A stretch of 64,000 nt of DNA from Dipylidium caninum (Eukaryota; Platyhelminthes; Cestoda; Cyclophyllidea; Dipylidiidae), in assembly GCA_017562135.1 (NCBI GenBank), contig QEYB01001312.1:1984001-2048000 (forward strand), written 5' to 3'. The notes beneath the pieces were generated by a model. It was not told the DNA's origin. It ran no database searches and was given only the letters and a program-made list of their open reading frames with translations. This document shows, piece by piece, positions 25,756 to 38,474 of this stretch; positions within the stretch are counted from its first letter, which is position 1; every line of letters begins with the position of its first letter. Position numbers and translations under genes: made by a program.

Positions 25756-28393
25756 AATTTATGGAAACTAAGTTCGTGGGTGCAACTGAGAGAATAAAAA
25801 TTTCAAGTAAATGACCGCGAAACAAGTGATAGGCCTATGTTCTCTGTTTTGGGGGTACGAAAAAATGATCTTCGAGTATATCATGCCCAAAATCCTCACA
25901 ACCGAGGCTATATATGCAGTGGGAGAAATTTAATTGGAACAACTTTACCAAGCAATACATTAATCAACCTGCTGTTACTCATGACCTTTTTGAGCTTTAA
26001 TGAGAAATCATCGTTCTCGCCATTGATTACGCGGAAATTCTATTTATTTAGGCGATACAAGAGAAATATAGATATCCTGTATTTACCTTGGAAATGTTAT
26101 TTTGATTTTTATACTAGGAACAGACCATCTGTCACACAATTATGTGACAAGATGCTCAGTTGATTTAACAATAGCTGGCAATAAAATCTCCCGGGTGTTT
26201 GTTGTCGTTGCATCGCACGTATTGCCAGGCCCTTAGAAATTTTTAAACAGACTAGTTCATTTGTAAGGTAAGCAATTTGGTACAAAGATGGGCTTTTGCT
26301 TTGCATAAAGGAGAGGCGTACAACGTGAGGATCTAGACAAGCATGTGAGCATATAAAACTAGAACAAAAGTTCATAATCAAGCGTGGCTCACAAATAAAT
26401 GGGTCTACCTTCGCAGGATGAGTGAAGACAATAACATTTGTCCACCCCACATCGAAAAAGGGAGATAGCCCTGGTAACACTAAACTGAAAAGGAAAAGGA
26501 TCTTTAACAGATGAGGAGATGTGTGTTCATCATCACCATCAAGCCCTATAGGTTACACGAGTCACTCCGAATACCTAAAGGTAGGCCAACAACTTTCCCC
26601 TTTTATGTTAAACTTTCACCAAGTATGTTACTTTATTAGGAATTTTAGTGTGTTTTTCATGATAGTTCCTAGTATTATCTTGCGATTTATCCATATATTA
26701 ACACCTTGGTAGTTACAATAGGTGATTACTTGAAACTGTTCGGAGTAGTCTGAGATAATTAATAAAACCTTATATTCCCATTTTTACAGCACATATCCAT
26801 TATTGGAACGCGAAGTGTACGTCGTACACAAGTCTTTTTACACAGAATAAATTGTCATTAGCAAATTATAAATTCTATAAGCACCAAAATCGTAACGCTA
26901 ACTGACCTGGCAAATCTCAAGTAGCTGTATTCCTACCAGGAAAGCATAAGATAGTAACATTGGCGGGCAGACAGGTACACTTATCATAGGAATTAGAAAA
27001 GCTTCTCTTATCACAATGAGAATGGTTGGTTGAGTAGATCGCCCAAAGATAGGTGTCGGTCCGTAATTGGAGGAACGCACCCATACCATCTCAGCTTTTT
27101 TCTCATGCCAGCGATCTGGCGCGCGTAGACTTAGTAGTCGACCCTCTACTCCTGATTTAGAACGCATATGCGCAGGACTAAATTGCACCTACTTGCTATT
27201 CTGCATAACATTAGTGATAATGACGTACTACGTTGGAATGCATGCCAGTTGAAAGGTATGTGCATTAATCAAGCGGGGCACTGTGCTTCTGTACCATCTA
27301 TCTTGAGGACATGGATGTCAGTCTTCTGCCGAAGGGATGTTTGAGCGCTGGTCTGAGGACCACCGCCAAGGTTAACCATCATAGGGGAAACTACTTTATT
27401 TCTGAGATGGTTGGCTTTATGAAACGTCTCAATCACGACCTCAGCTGATAACTAAAGTCATACGTCATTTGAAGTAGTTATAAGGTGATTTGGTGAGTTT
27501 GTCCCAAATACAAACAATAACGTAAAAATAAAATTCTCCTCAAATCAATGTGAGTGACTAAATGCAAGAAGATATACCCATTGCGGCCCATCAGACACAT
27601 CCTCGCGTCCACACACGAGATAGTAGAAACTAAAAAACGTAGGGAACGCTATTTAAGAAAATGGGGTCAAAGTCTATAAAACAATTGAATTTGAGATATT
27701 TAAACACCATCATATGTAAACAAAAGTTTGCTCAATTGTCATGTAGTAAACTTTTCCATTTAAAGCGACTGAAAAGTAATTGAATGAGGAGGACTTACCG
27801 ATGGCTTATACGGTCTAGCCATGGTAAGTTGGGTAAAAGCGAAAGAATGCGGCTATTTACATTCAGAAGATCATATAAATGCCAGCTCACATTATCAAGG
27901 CGGAATATATTCGGCAGAAAGTTGTTTTTAACAAAGGCCACTCTGAAGAAAGTGTCTAAAAGCAACCCACTTTACGACAGTCCCTAAACAGCGTCACATG
28001 CTGATTCTAAAGAAGTTATAAATTCAATCAAACATGTTTGCTATGTGTAAATTAAACTTCGAAAGGGATTTTAATTTAAAATGCCATCTAAGTTTCTCTA
28101 GAAGGTTGAGGCGTAAGCATTAATTTAGTAAGATTTGTAAAGGACATGTATTGCGAAGTATAAGTTGTACGTTGTAGGCTAGAACATTTGGTACTATGTA
28201 CTTTAATTGCTTTATTATGTTTTCGTAAAAAACACATATCAATGAAGTTATCCGATGCCTCACCCAGTGATAACGTCAACAAATGTTTATTTCGTTGGAA
28301 GTGTTCATGAAATTGGCCACATTATTTATCATTATTATTTATCTATTTAGAAAAAGGCATACCAATGAAAATAGGTGGTTTACGACCATTCAC
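25756..28393. other. no confidently assigned exons
   Basis: Two minus-strand open frames, about 26900-27190 (hydrophobic second half, possible membrane exon ending at a GTCAGT donor) and 26109-26480, could be exons of the flanking minus-strand genes, but neither has family motifs or phase-consistent partners. The rest is AT-rich and without features I can support. Confidence 0.4.
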
Positions 28394-31300
28394 TGCAGGT
28401 CTCAGGAGGGATTCCATTTGAGCCAGGATTTCTGGGACGGAGATCCACGGAGGAGCGACGAGGAGGTATCTACAATGGCCATTCCTTTCCATTTCCCCCT
28501 GTTCCACCTTGTTTCTGAGTGCACAAGCAAGGAGATCAGGAATCTCCCCTAAGGATTTGGGATGGAGTACCAACCAAGCCCCGCCTTCAAGGTCCACACC
28601 GCTGATATAACGGGCTATATCGGTCTGTCAATCGACGAGGCAAATGAAATAGTTGATTTTCGGAATAGGGACATCTTTAAGAGGGGATTTCGTCGAAACA
28701 GGGTGAGAACGCTTACCAACTTCTGGTGTTCTCAAATCTGCCTTAATTTACAATACAAGGCATGTAGTTTGCTAGGTAACAAATTATCGTCATGGTGTAA
28801 CGTAACATCGTCAACCAATTTTTTGGGTTGATGAAGGCAATAACAACTGACAAAATCCCATGGACTGTGTCCAAATCGCAAAATGAGACTGGCTTGTAGA
28901 TAAAATTGTGGGATAAAACAAGTAATGTGTATGAGTTGATAATTAACAACCAAATTATTCAGATACAAACTACATTTTTGGCAGGCGAATTGAAAATAAA
29001 CACCTTCGAAGATATTAGAGAAACACACTATTAAGCCAAGATAGGCAATACATACAATGTGACTTTCGTGAATCCCACAAATAATTGTCACTCCAAGACT
29101 ATTGGTATGTTCTTTTCCGCTAATATTTCGGTCTTCCAGTACTTGTCTTGCTTGGTTGTCTAAACCTAAAGATGCAACATTAAATTCTACATACAAGCTT
29201 GCGAACAGTGTATGTTGTCAGTAAGGTCTTACATGAAACAGTGAAATTCTTGACAATACATAGCCTTTTCCTTAATAATAATTTTTGTTCCTCTTCGGTT
29301 CCACAACAGGGGATCCCACATCGAGCCAATAGCGTCTCGGCCGTCAAACCTTTATGCTGATCCTGAGCCGCAGAAAAACATAGGCTGGCTTCAAGGTGGT
29401 ATTGGGCTTCAATTAGTTCATCTGCCATATCTTCAATCAAAAGGCCTTCATTGAAATTGAGGAGCTTCATATCATTCGGAAAGTGAAGGGCAAATTGGGC
29501 TTCATCATCATTAAGAGCTCTTTTGATCCGAGTTTCAAGACCCATCTTGCTCAACTGGGCAATTTCTGATCTCCTATTCACATCTAAATCTACTTTATTT
29601 GCTTGCAGTCGCTCGAGGGCCTAAATTAGAGGATCGAGATGTTATCTTTATTGGCGTCTTTTAACACCAGATATGAATCTACTTTTAGGCATGAACGAAT
29701 TTGAAGAAACCGCAATAGTATGAAATTTGCAATTATGGAAGATTTACATCATGAGAGGCGGAGCCAATACGAAGCACAAGAAATATGGACGGTCTGTCGA
29801 ATGCAGATGCGTTAGATATAAAGAGATTCTTGGCCATTTTAGTGGAGCTTCTCTCGTTTAGGGTGAAAAACGCTGTTGGCAATCTAATTCTACGATCGAA
29901 GGTGACCTCTTCCACTTCAATTTGCCATAGACCCCAGAACTCTTTACAATCCTTGATATTTGAAAAGAGTATTATTGCTGTAATTTTTTCTGTATGTAGT
30001 GGTAAGGTTAGATATTCTGCATTCGCTTCTCTTACTGTGGCGAAACAGTTCACATTTTTCACTGTAAAACAGTAGTACCCCAGTCGATAACAGGAGACGC
30101 AGATAACTCCGGCTCTGAATTGACAGGAGGCTAAATTTCGAAAATAGTTTATATTAGCTTTTCCTAAAAGGTTAAGTTACACTACTTTAATCGAGCTACT
30201 CCTTAGCACAACTGATAGGTGCAAATGACGTTACTGATATAAGGGAGTTCCTTAAAAATATTCATAACTTTCACCTGGTGATATCCCAATCTCGTTGATT
30301 CCTGAATGAACTAGTGCCACCGGTATTGTTCCTTCCTTCACTAATGTCGACCTATCTTGGAAACGCTTACATGATGCATGCTTGAGCTAAAATATTAGAA
30401 ATAACAAAACAATCAGATCACTTGTGAATGTACGGAGGTATGAAAAATGCAAAAGCTATAAATTTGGAAATCATTCTTAATTTACTTAAAATCCAGTAGT
30501 AGCATTTTGTGTTAAAATTAAGGCCCATGAAAAGCTGCTACCTTTGGATCCCAACAAGAAAATGCCGGTATGTTCTTGGTCATGTTGAGGACATTGGTAC
30601 TAATATGATCTACATGAGCAAAGCAAATATGAGCAAAAAGTAGACTTTTGCACAACGCATACCACTTGTGTTATTGAGAAAAATCTCCGATATCACTAAC
30701 GAATCAGCATATGAAACACTGCCGCAGAAATTATTCGATTCGTCTCTTAGATCATAAATCGAGAGTTCCAAGGTAGTCAAATGGACGTGAAAGTTGGGGC
30801 TGCCATATTTCCCGTATGTATTAAACCTGAGATTAAAGGGAAGACTTAGAGTATGTGAGTATAGAGACATGTAACTGGGCAGGTCGTCTACTTGAATGAC
30901 AAACAATTTAAAAACGAGGCCTGCCTTAGTGCAAAATCAGAATAGTCGAAATGCGATAGCTTTTCTTTCACTTGCTCCCTGAAGGTTACAATGTTTTTCT
31001 ACAACGATAGAAGAGACTGATTACTTTTCAAAAGATGCAAACGTAAAAATAGTATTTCGTAGTAAATTAACCATTATTTTGCATAGTTTTGATGGGGAAG
31101 CGAATAATAAAAAAATAGTGGAAATGATCGTGCTTACCTTAACAGTTGCCAATGTCTTTAGTTCTATTTCTTCAATAATTTCGGAACAAACTGACAAGGC
31201 AATTTGATAGACTTCGTTTAGTTTGCTGAAAGATAAAATGATGTCTTCGAAATCACAAAAAGGACAAGGAAATGTGCAACTTTTAATTACGTTGACGCAC

Positions 31301-32194
31301 AACAACTTGTGTAACAGATTGGACCTCACTTCTGCTAAAACCAATGAACAAGGCCATTTTTTGATTAAGGAAAGATGATAGTCAACGACAAATCTTATGA
31401 ATGTACGCCCAATTAATATAAAGTCTTACACCTACCGTCCTCGTCTATATTTGGTAGTAGAAAGTACGTTCGTGTACAATAACAATTTTGGAGGGTGGAA
31501 TACCCTTTGATGATCTAAAATAATGGCACGTTACGTAATCGGGTTTCAAAAATTCGCATTTTTAAGCCAACCTACTGAAATGAAGGTAATTTAGAAAAAT
31601 ATAATAGGAATTTGAGGATCTAATGCAACTAAACTAAACTAAATGCATGACCATTTAACAATTGCGAAAAGTAAAATGCCGCATAGAAAATTACTACCAC
31701 GTGGACTGATGAGTCTCTTTGGCAAACATCTTTGAGTACTGCAGAATCTTTGCAAAAGGCGTCCCTAGATGTATTAATGCCAGAGAGGCAAACAGGGCTA
31801 AAACATCTATACAGAGCAGTGAAAAAAAAACTCATAATACTGATTGTTTATGGGATCGCATAGTTCCGCATGGCGATAGTAGAACCGCAGTGGCTAAGAA
31901 TTGAGTTAAAATGGAAACAAACATACCTCAATTGCGTCGTATAGGTCTATACAATCTTCGTTTCTGTGCGACTCAAGTCTATGCACACTGGCTTTGAAAG
32001 CCCAGAGAAATAGAGCAAAATCCTAAAATCATTTGCATAATTGGCCTAACTTTCACGAGAGGCTGCTTGAAATTCAGTGGATCAGGACGTTTTAATAGTG
32101 AGACCAATCGTTCGGTAAAGTTCTCGATCTGAAAATTAAGCTTAGGAAAATAAATTAAGGACTTCGTAAAAGTTTGTAAGCGGTTGTTGGCCAA
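28394..32194 (-). CDS. large unrecognised multi-exon gene
   Basis: Series of minus-strand exons with good splice sites. 30061-29748 (acceptor gttttacag, donor gtaaat; contains FWGLWQIEVEEVTFDRR and PSIFLVLRIGS). 29620-29233 (acceptor ctaatttag, donor gtaaga; helical, contains IKRALNDDEAQF and ADELIEAQYHLEASL). 28624-28394 (acceptor attgacag, donor gtgaat, phase 0; contains ARYISGVDLEGGAWLVLHP and SLGEIPDLLACALRNK). Further likely exons lie near 30650-30890, 31130-31344 and 32000-32180. They mix beta-rich blocks (possibly C2-like) with helical blocks, as in a large cytoplasmic scaffold, but I recognise no family, and I cannot prove they all belong to one transcript. The first exon and stop codon were not identified. 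Confidence 0.5.
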
Positions 32195-33467
32195 TCCTAA
32201 AATACAAAACCAATACTTAGTCTAAAAATATAAGACAGACTCAAGAACACAATCATGGCAAAGAAATTTAAGGCAGAAAATTTACAGGCGATCCATACAT
32301 GAAAAATTCCGGTTCAGGGGCCAACTCTCGAGAAATTTGATGCTCGAAAGCACTGACTTTTCACGAACATCTGGTGAAGAAAATGGAATAGCAACACGAG
32401 AGCGCGGAAGTATACGCTTCCGCAAAAACTTTATTTTAATAGGGTCAATTTCGTCGATGTCGACATTCTAGAGTAGGGGTGCTTACAACTAGATCTACCT
32501 CATCGCATCCGTATGTATATATAAACAAGTTATAGTACGAAAGCGCTGTCGTGAGATATGTGGAGATAAAGTCAGTTGAGCAAAGAATATCAACCGAATT
32601 CGGCGTAACAATACAGAGAAAATCTGAAAGATGTGAACAATATTTGAAGTACCGCCAGGCTCCGCACTACTTTCGCACAATGTATTTGGATCAATTTTGT
32701 GAAATGGTTCAGGATCGCCGACGATATAATTCCATGCCTTGGTACAGTATGAATTAAATCTGCTGTCGAACCCAACAAACGACCAAGAGAACATCAGTAT
32801 TGGTTTCTTTTAAAACGCTTTGGACAGTATAAAGGCGCTCATAGCTGAGAAATTAGAATTAATACTTATATACCGAGAAACTTTTGGGTCGAAATAAGTC
32901 ATTCGGCAGGCGCAGAAACGAAAACTGTATTCAAGAAAACACGAAAATCTAATCTTCTGAGTCATTAAAACAAAAAAATGAAGGGAGTAGTTCTGTGAGT
33001 GGTGGATCGAAATAATGGTTAAGAATTCATTTCAAGAATTAACTTACGGGCAAATAAATTATATTAACGTAATAGTTTTGCACATTTGGGCGAAGAGAAT
33101 ATTTTTCCCTTCCGTCGTAATTTGTACAGGTATTGCATTACACATTCCGTTGTAATTAAAAACGCAACGCAAGTTTACATATCTTAATTGTTTCTTTGAC
33201 TTCTGAACAAGCGGTATGCCAACTCGATATACCGAGCTACTACCACACCCCTTCTCTTCCAATCCACCACTAGATATCCACCATGACAGTTTCCTAAGCG
33301 GTGATAAATTGCAAATCCTAACCTTTTTCTATTATTAATGGTTATCAAACACTCAAGCTTATTTATTATTTTTCATACCTGCCGATTATTCGAAAGTCAT
33401 TTTGAAAGCAGCTCGTCCAATCCGCATCGCGCATCATCTGCCCATTAACCCGTGCTCATTTTTCAAA
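32195..33467. other. intergenic/upstream region of UBR7, no gene seen
   Basis: Short ORFs only (none over 100 codons), AT-rich. It separates an apparently minus-strand gene from plus-strand UBR7, so it may hold a divergent promoter; no motif is clear enough to call. Confidence 0.5.
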
Positions 33468-34845
33468 ATGGGCGATGAGTACTATACTTTAGAAGAAATA
33501 GTCTCCTCTGATACTAACGAAAGCGCTGTTGTCTATGGTGCGATAGAAGACGATGAAGAAAAATGCACTTTTCCAAAGGTTAGTTTTCGTAACTAGTTAA
33601 TATTTATTAGGGTTACCTAAAAAGACAAGCCGTTTTTGTCTGCAAAACCTGTCATGATGTAACAGGAAGGCGGGCAGGTATATGCTACGAGTGTTCGATC
33701 AAGTGTCATACCTCTCATGAAATAATCGAACTCTATACCAAACGTCGTTTTCGCTGTGATTGCGGAAATGGTAACTTCAAAGGCGCTGCTACATGCAGCC
33801 TCTGGGAGGTGCGCGGTTGATTTATATCCTAAAAAGCCATTAGGAAAAGGATGATGTTAACATTGAAAACAAGTATGACCACAACTTTGATGGAGTCTTT
33901 TGTACTTGTTTGCGCCCTTATCCTGATCCAGATGCCAACGGAAGGACAGAGATGTACCAATGTTCAATATGTGAAGATTGGTTTCATCTACAAGTACGGA
34001 TATACGATTCTTAACAGGCCCTTACAGCACCTGAATGTGCCGTCAGATTTTCACCTAGATGATGACTTCGAAGAGCTAATCTGCACTGGCTGTGTTGAAC
34101 GATTCCCAATACTCTGGCTCTTTTATTATACTGAGATGTGTCCTGAGGGACTCAATTTAGAAAAACACCGTGAAGGTTCTTCGATGCCTAAAAAACCGAG
34201 GATCGACCCTAATGCTGTGCAGCTAGATATATCTGGCAAAGTGGAAAAACCGGAGTGTCGAGTCCCACGCGTTTTATCAATTTGTGGTGTGGATACATTA
34301 GATCCAGCCATCGCCGAACTGGATAAACTTACAGTTAACGGTTCCCGTTTCCCATCCCCGATATTTTGGTGCAACGACTGGCGTTCGGACACGCTATGCA
34401 ATTGCAACTGCTGCAAGGTTAGCGCTCCCTAAAGGCATCACAATACGTCACTTCATGTAGAACATGCTTTCGAACCTCGGTATCGGATTTCTTGTGGATC
34501 CCGAGGACTCAGTGGTGAACTACATGGAGGTTGGCCGTCAAAGAGTCGCAGATATCCATGCGCGGCGCGAAAATATGATTTCCGAGGTTCTTGCAGAATT
34601 ACCACATCCTGCAGCGGTAGAAATCGCCCGAGGTATGGACTTACTTTTGATTTGATACCTTTAAATGACTGGATAACCAATAATTTATACCGTAGGCATC
34701 AGTCGATTCAGGGAAGCACTCACGGATTTTTTATCCAGACCGCGTGACGGAAACGTAAGTCATCACTCAACATGTTACAGGCACTTAGATTATTACTGAG
34801 GACGAGGTCAAAGCCTTCTGCGAAGAACTGAAGAAGGATTTATGA
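33468..34845 (+). CDS. UBR7: UBR7-type E3 ubiquitin ligase (N-recognin 7)
   Basis: Putative E3 ligase with a UBR-type zinc box and a PHD-type zinc finger; human UBR7 is nuclear and ubiquitylates histone H2B. Seven exons: 33468-33578, 33611-33808, 33844-33993, 34028-34417, 34461-34632, 34696-34754, 34789-34845; total 378 residues, frame closed throughout. The UBR box is in exon 2 (CKTCHDV, ICYECSIKCHTSHE, LYTKRRFRCDCGN), the PHD-like finger in exons 3-4 (FCTCLRPYPDPD, YQCSICEDWFH, LICTGCVERF). The conserved C-terminal domain has a (Y)WRS-like motif, here WCNDWRSDTLCNCNCCK, then FLVDPEDSVVNY and the final ITEDEVKAFCEELKK helix. The start at 33468 gives MGDEYYTLEEIV and is the first ATG before the UBR exon. 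Introns are 32, 35, 34, 43, 63 and 34 nt. Slightly shorter than the human protein (about 425). Confidence 0.95.
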
Positions 34846-34901
34846 AGAGAGAAATCTTATTCTTAATTCATATCAACTGTACAATCCCTGAACACCCGTT
34901 C

Positions 34902-36862
34902 TTACTCCACTCGCTTCAGTTTTGCCACAAAGAAACCATCTACATTGTGTTTGTGCGGGTAGAAGCGTCGCGCACGGCTCATCTTCGGCGAAAAATGTAA
35001 CCCCTTAAAACTAAAAAAGATTTTGTCAATTTGGTTCACCCAAATTATTGCGACCAACATTTACGCACTCACCTGGTAAAACCATCTTCGCCGAATAAAT
35101 TGGTTTCTTCCAATTTAACCTTTCTCTTGCGCAGAGCGTAGTCGATCACTGCTTCATTTTCATTTATCTAGAAAAGAGCAACACTTTAACATTATTGTAC
35201 GCAGTCGCGGAGGCTAGGTGTTCCATGACTATCAATTAAAGGCTGCATAAATTTTAACTGCACTACGACCTGTCGTAGTCAAGGAGGAACGAAAAATACT
35301 GTCGGATATTTTAATAACTTAATCTCCGAGATGTTACAGTATTGAGCGTCATATTCGTGAGCAAACCATTATATGCGTACGGTTATGGAGCAGGTAGAGT
35401 AGACGACATAGCCACCGACTTTACAGCAATCAATCGCCGCAGTGATTAACTGTTTCTGAAGCAACACGCATTGCTTAATGTCTTCGTCAGTTCTGTGCGT
35501 TTTCACAGAGGGGTCTCTCGAGATAACCCCGGTACCGGAACACGGTGCATCAAGAAGGACACGATCGAAGCCTGTCATGACTTTGTGAAATTTCCTTCCA
35601 TCCTCAACACAAACCACCGTATTAATCACACCCATTCGATGACAGTTACCAAGCAGCGCCTTAGCCCTTTCAGCATTAACGTCGTTGGCAAAAATTGAAC
35701 CGGTATTTTTCATTAGCTGGGCTGGAATAAACATCATTAAAAATCACATATTCAAAAAATTCCAGACTTACCGATGTAGGTAGTCTTGCCCCCCGGGGCT
35801 GCACACATATCAAGCACTCGCTCCCCCGGTTTAGGGGCTAAAGCCATTACGGGCAACATAGAACATGCACCTTGTAGAATATAATGGCCAGCGAGATATT
35901 CAGGTGTGGCACCAAGAGGCACGCTGGAAGAGTAGACAACCAGGCCAACTTTGCTCCAGGGTTCCAGGGGATCCAGGTTAACACCCCGATTAATTAAGGC
36001 CTAAAAATACGTTAACCAAAACCTTCCAAACCTGGGCTAAATCACGTCGACGAGTCTTGAGAGTATTAGTACGAATGGTCAAAGGGCGGTCGGTTTCATT
36101 GGCCTCAACAACTTCAAGTATCTATAAATGGCCCTGATGTGAAGTAAAACACTTGCCTCCTTGGGGAACAGGTCGTAAAGTATGTTTATCATAAAACGGC
36201 TGTAGGAATAACGTTGACAAAGATCGTTCAGTAGTGAATCAACATAAGATTTGCGAGTCATGCCAGGTGGAGCGCGGTTTTTGAAGTCGCCAAGAATGAG
36301 GAAATTATCTTTAATACGTTGATTTAGCAATGTCACGTCATAAGTCCGTTCTGATGCGATGTCAGACGTGCCGATATTTGTGAAAACGTCATCAGGCTTT
36401 ATTCCATCCTCATCTCTATGTTGCGTTCCGTCATGCACGTCATCTTTCTCCACAAGTGAAAGGATCGATTTATTTTCTTCCTCATCGTCGCTCAAGAAGT
36501 CTTTTAGTGTTTCATTAGGCTTTGCAGCAACATTTATCTCTCGCACCAATTCATTTGGGGTAAACAGTTCATTCTTTGGGATGAGATTCTTCGACTTATT
36601 TTCCTACAAGCTAGATAATCATAAGCGACAAACCTTAGATAATTTCAATATAGGCTTCACATCTGATAAAAGCCTCCTCTTTAACCTTAAGGACAGAGAG
36701 ATCATTAAATAGGGGTTGGTACCTTTTCTTCTGTCGACTTCCCAAAGCATCTAATACCTTAGGTTAGAAAAAAGGCTCACTTTTTGCTGTCTTCCGCAGA
36801 AAATTAAACTCGGGGTCAGGCTGATGCTTTAGTCTCTTAGGCGCACGTCTGTTAAAAGTCAT
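34902..36862 (-). CDS. NOP2: NOP2/NSUN1 rRNA cytosine-5 methyltransferase
   Basis: Nucleolar enzyme that methylates a conserved cytosine in large-subunit rRNA (25S C2870 in yeast) and is needed for 60S ribosome assembly. Eight exons: 36862-36781, 36757-36723, 36603-36157, 36121-36032, 36000-35772, 35721-35381, 35167-35073, 35010-34902; phases agree and give 475 residues. Landmarks: [23 protein letters not shown]-binding [20 protein letters not shown], catalytic motif DAPCSGTGV and second Cys in YSTCSIT (release cysteine), GEDGFT, and the C-terminal [20 protein letters not shown]. The N-terminus (basic, then acidic DDEEENK) is much shorter than in human NOP2, and the human C-terminal repeat tail is absent. 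Introns are 23, 119, 35, 31, 50, 213 and 62 nt. The 35-nt one has a GC donor. It lies tail to tail with UBR7. Confidence 0.95.
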
Positions 36863-38474
36863 GCCAAGGATGAGAGCGAAAGTACACCGAAGTGTCGACC
36901 TACAGAATCAAGAAACAACAAAGTGAAGACCACATCAGACACAATTTGCGGCGATAGATATGGCACCTTAAAGTAATGTTTAATGTACGGTTTCATTCAA
37001 AGATTTTAACTATTGTATCCAAAAGCTGGGGACCCATAGTTACAGGTGATTTTGGACTCGGCACAAAATCCTTAATATATTGCCACGAACATGATTGAAG
37101 AGAGACTGTGCAATGTGATGTTATGTTAATTTTCAACCTTGAACCGTGCGAATAATTGTAAAGGGGAGCAAATTTGTCTTCTTGAGAAATTTAGAACCAT
37201 CATCGGTATGCTGGTTAATATTACTTCCGCAAATATCGTGTCCAGCATTTTCCTCAAAAACGATCTTAATTTTTATCTCACAATTGGTATTTGTAAGATT
37301 CTTTCGATTTAACTTTGAGGGAAAAAATGCCCCTATCTCTACCAACCAGCTTATGAGTAGAACTGTAATTGTTAAACGTCCATACGGCCATCTAATACGA
37401 AAAAAATTTTGTTTTTTATGACCTCGAGATATAGGGAAGTCGGAAAAGCGGAACGTATAACTTATACAGGCAAGATATAAAAAACTCCTCTCTTCCATCA
37501 AACTCATGTTCTGATCTTTTTCGTAGGGTTTCCCGTACGACACAATACAAGAATTTTTCTGTAATCATTATTAGCACATATTTAAACATCTGGGAAAATT
37601 TAGAAGTGTGTAATGTCAGGATTCCAATAGATCAATAATCGGTCGCTAAAATGCGTAACCTTATCATAGTAAGGTGTTGTGTGGTATTGATATACAGTTA
37701 CATGGTTAAGAAATCTATAGCTTAAAATTTTGCACTTTGTGTTTCCCTTGTTCTATTTTGGAAATAATTTTATTTAAAGCACTTGATTAGGCTTCGAAAA
37801 TTTTTGTATAAATAAGGGTCGAGCTTGTTCCTCAAAACATCTCTAATTTCCTGAAGTAGTAATCACGTAATTGTTCTGCCTGGCCAGTATTTATCGACGT
37901 GCTAGTAACTTGCAGCACTTTCTTCGTATTTTATCTATGGGCTGCGCTCTTGCTCACCCCGTTAAGTAGTCGAGAGCCCGCGGACGTACTAATCGCGTAC
38001 GCCTATTTTCCCTCGTATTTTCATTATTTAATACTGCGTGACAAACAAGATATGCAAAATCTTTTACTGACAGATTATTCCATTGCTCCACCAATTAATC
38101 CATCGTCTTTGATTTTATTATCTTTCTGAATTACTTATCCCTAATGTTGTGCAAACACCATAGGTACATTTTCAGATCTTTATTCCAGACGGCGTCTTGG
38201 CCTTATTGTTATTACCGGTGATCACATTTTGTTTTGATGTGTGGTTCGAGCGTCATTTTACTATTTGCACTCCAGTCTAGGGGCTAGGAGCAAAAAAATA
38301 TTCAGACATTTTTTGAACGATTATAACGTGAAACGCCCTGTCGCATCTGCTTTAGGTAAATTTACTCGTAGTTATAGTTTGAAAGTGTTTCCATGATTAA
38401 TCCTCGTCTTGATTTGTGATTTCTTATTACCACACTCAACTTAAACAGTTTTTGGTATTTGTTAGACTCAAAGA
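36863..38474. other. intergenic region between NOP2 and ILKAP starts
   Basis: The two genes are divergent here, so both promoters should lie in this 1.6 kb. A 136-codon minus ORF (37133-37543) with one hydrophobic segment has no family match or splice context and is not called. No promoter motif stands out. Confidence 0.5.

Noticed and set aside
37133..37543. 136-codon minus ORF with one hydrophobic segment upstream of NOP2
   Set aside because: Composition looks like translated AT-rich noncoding DNA and it sits in the likely bidirectional promoter region.
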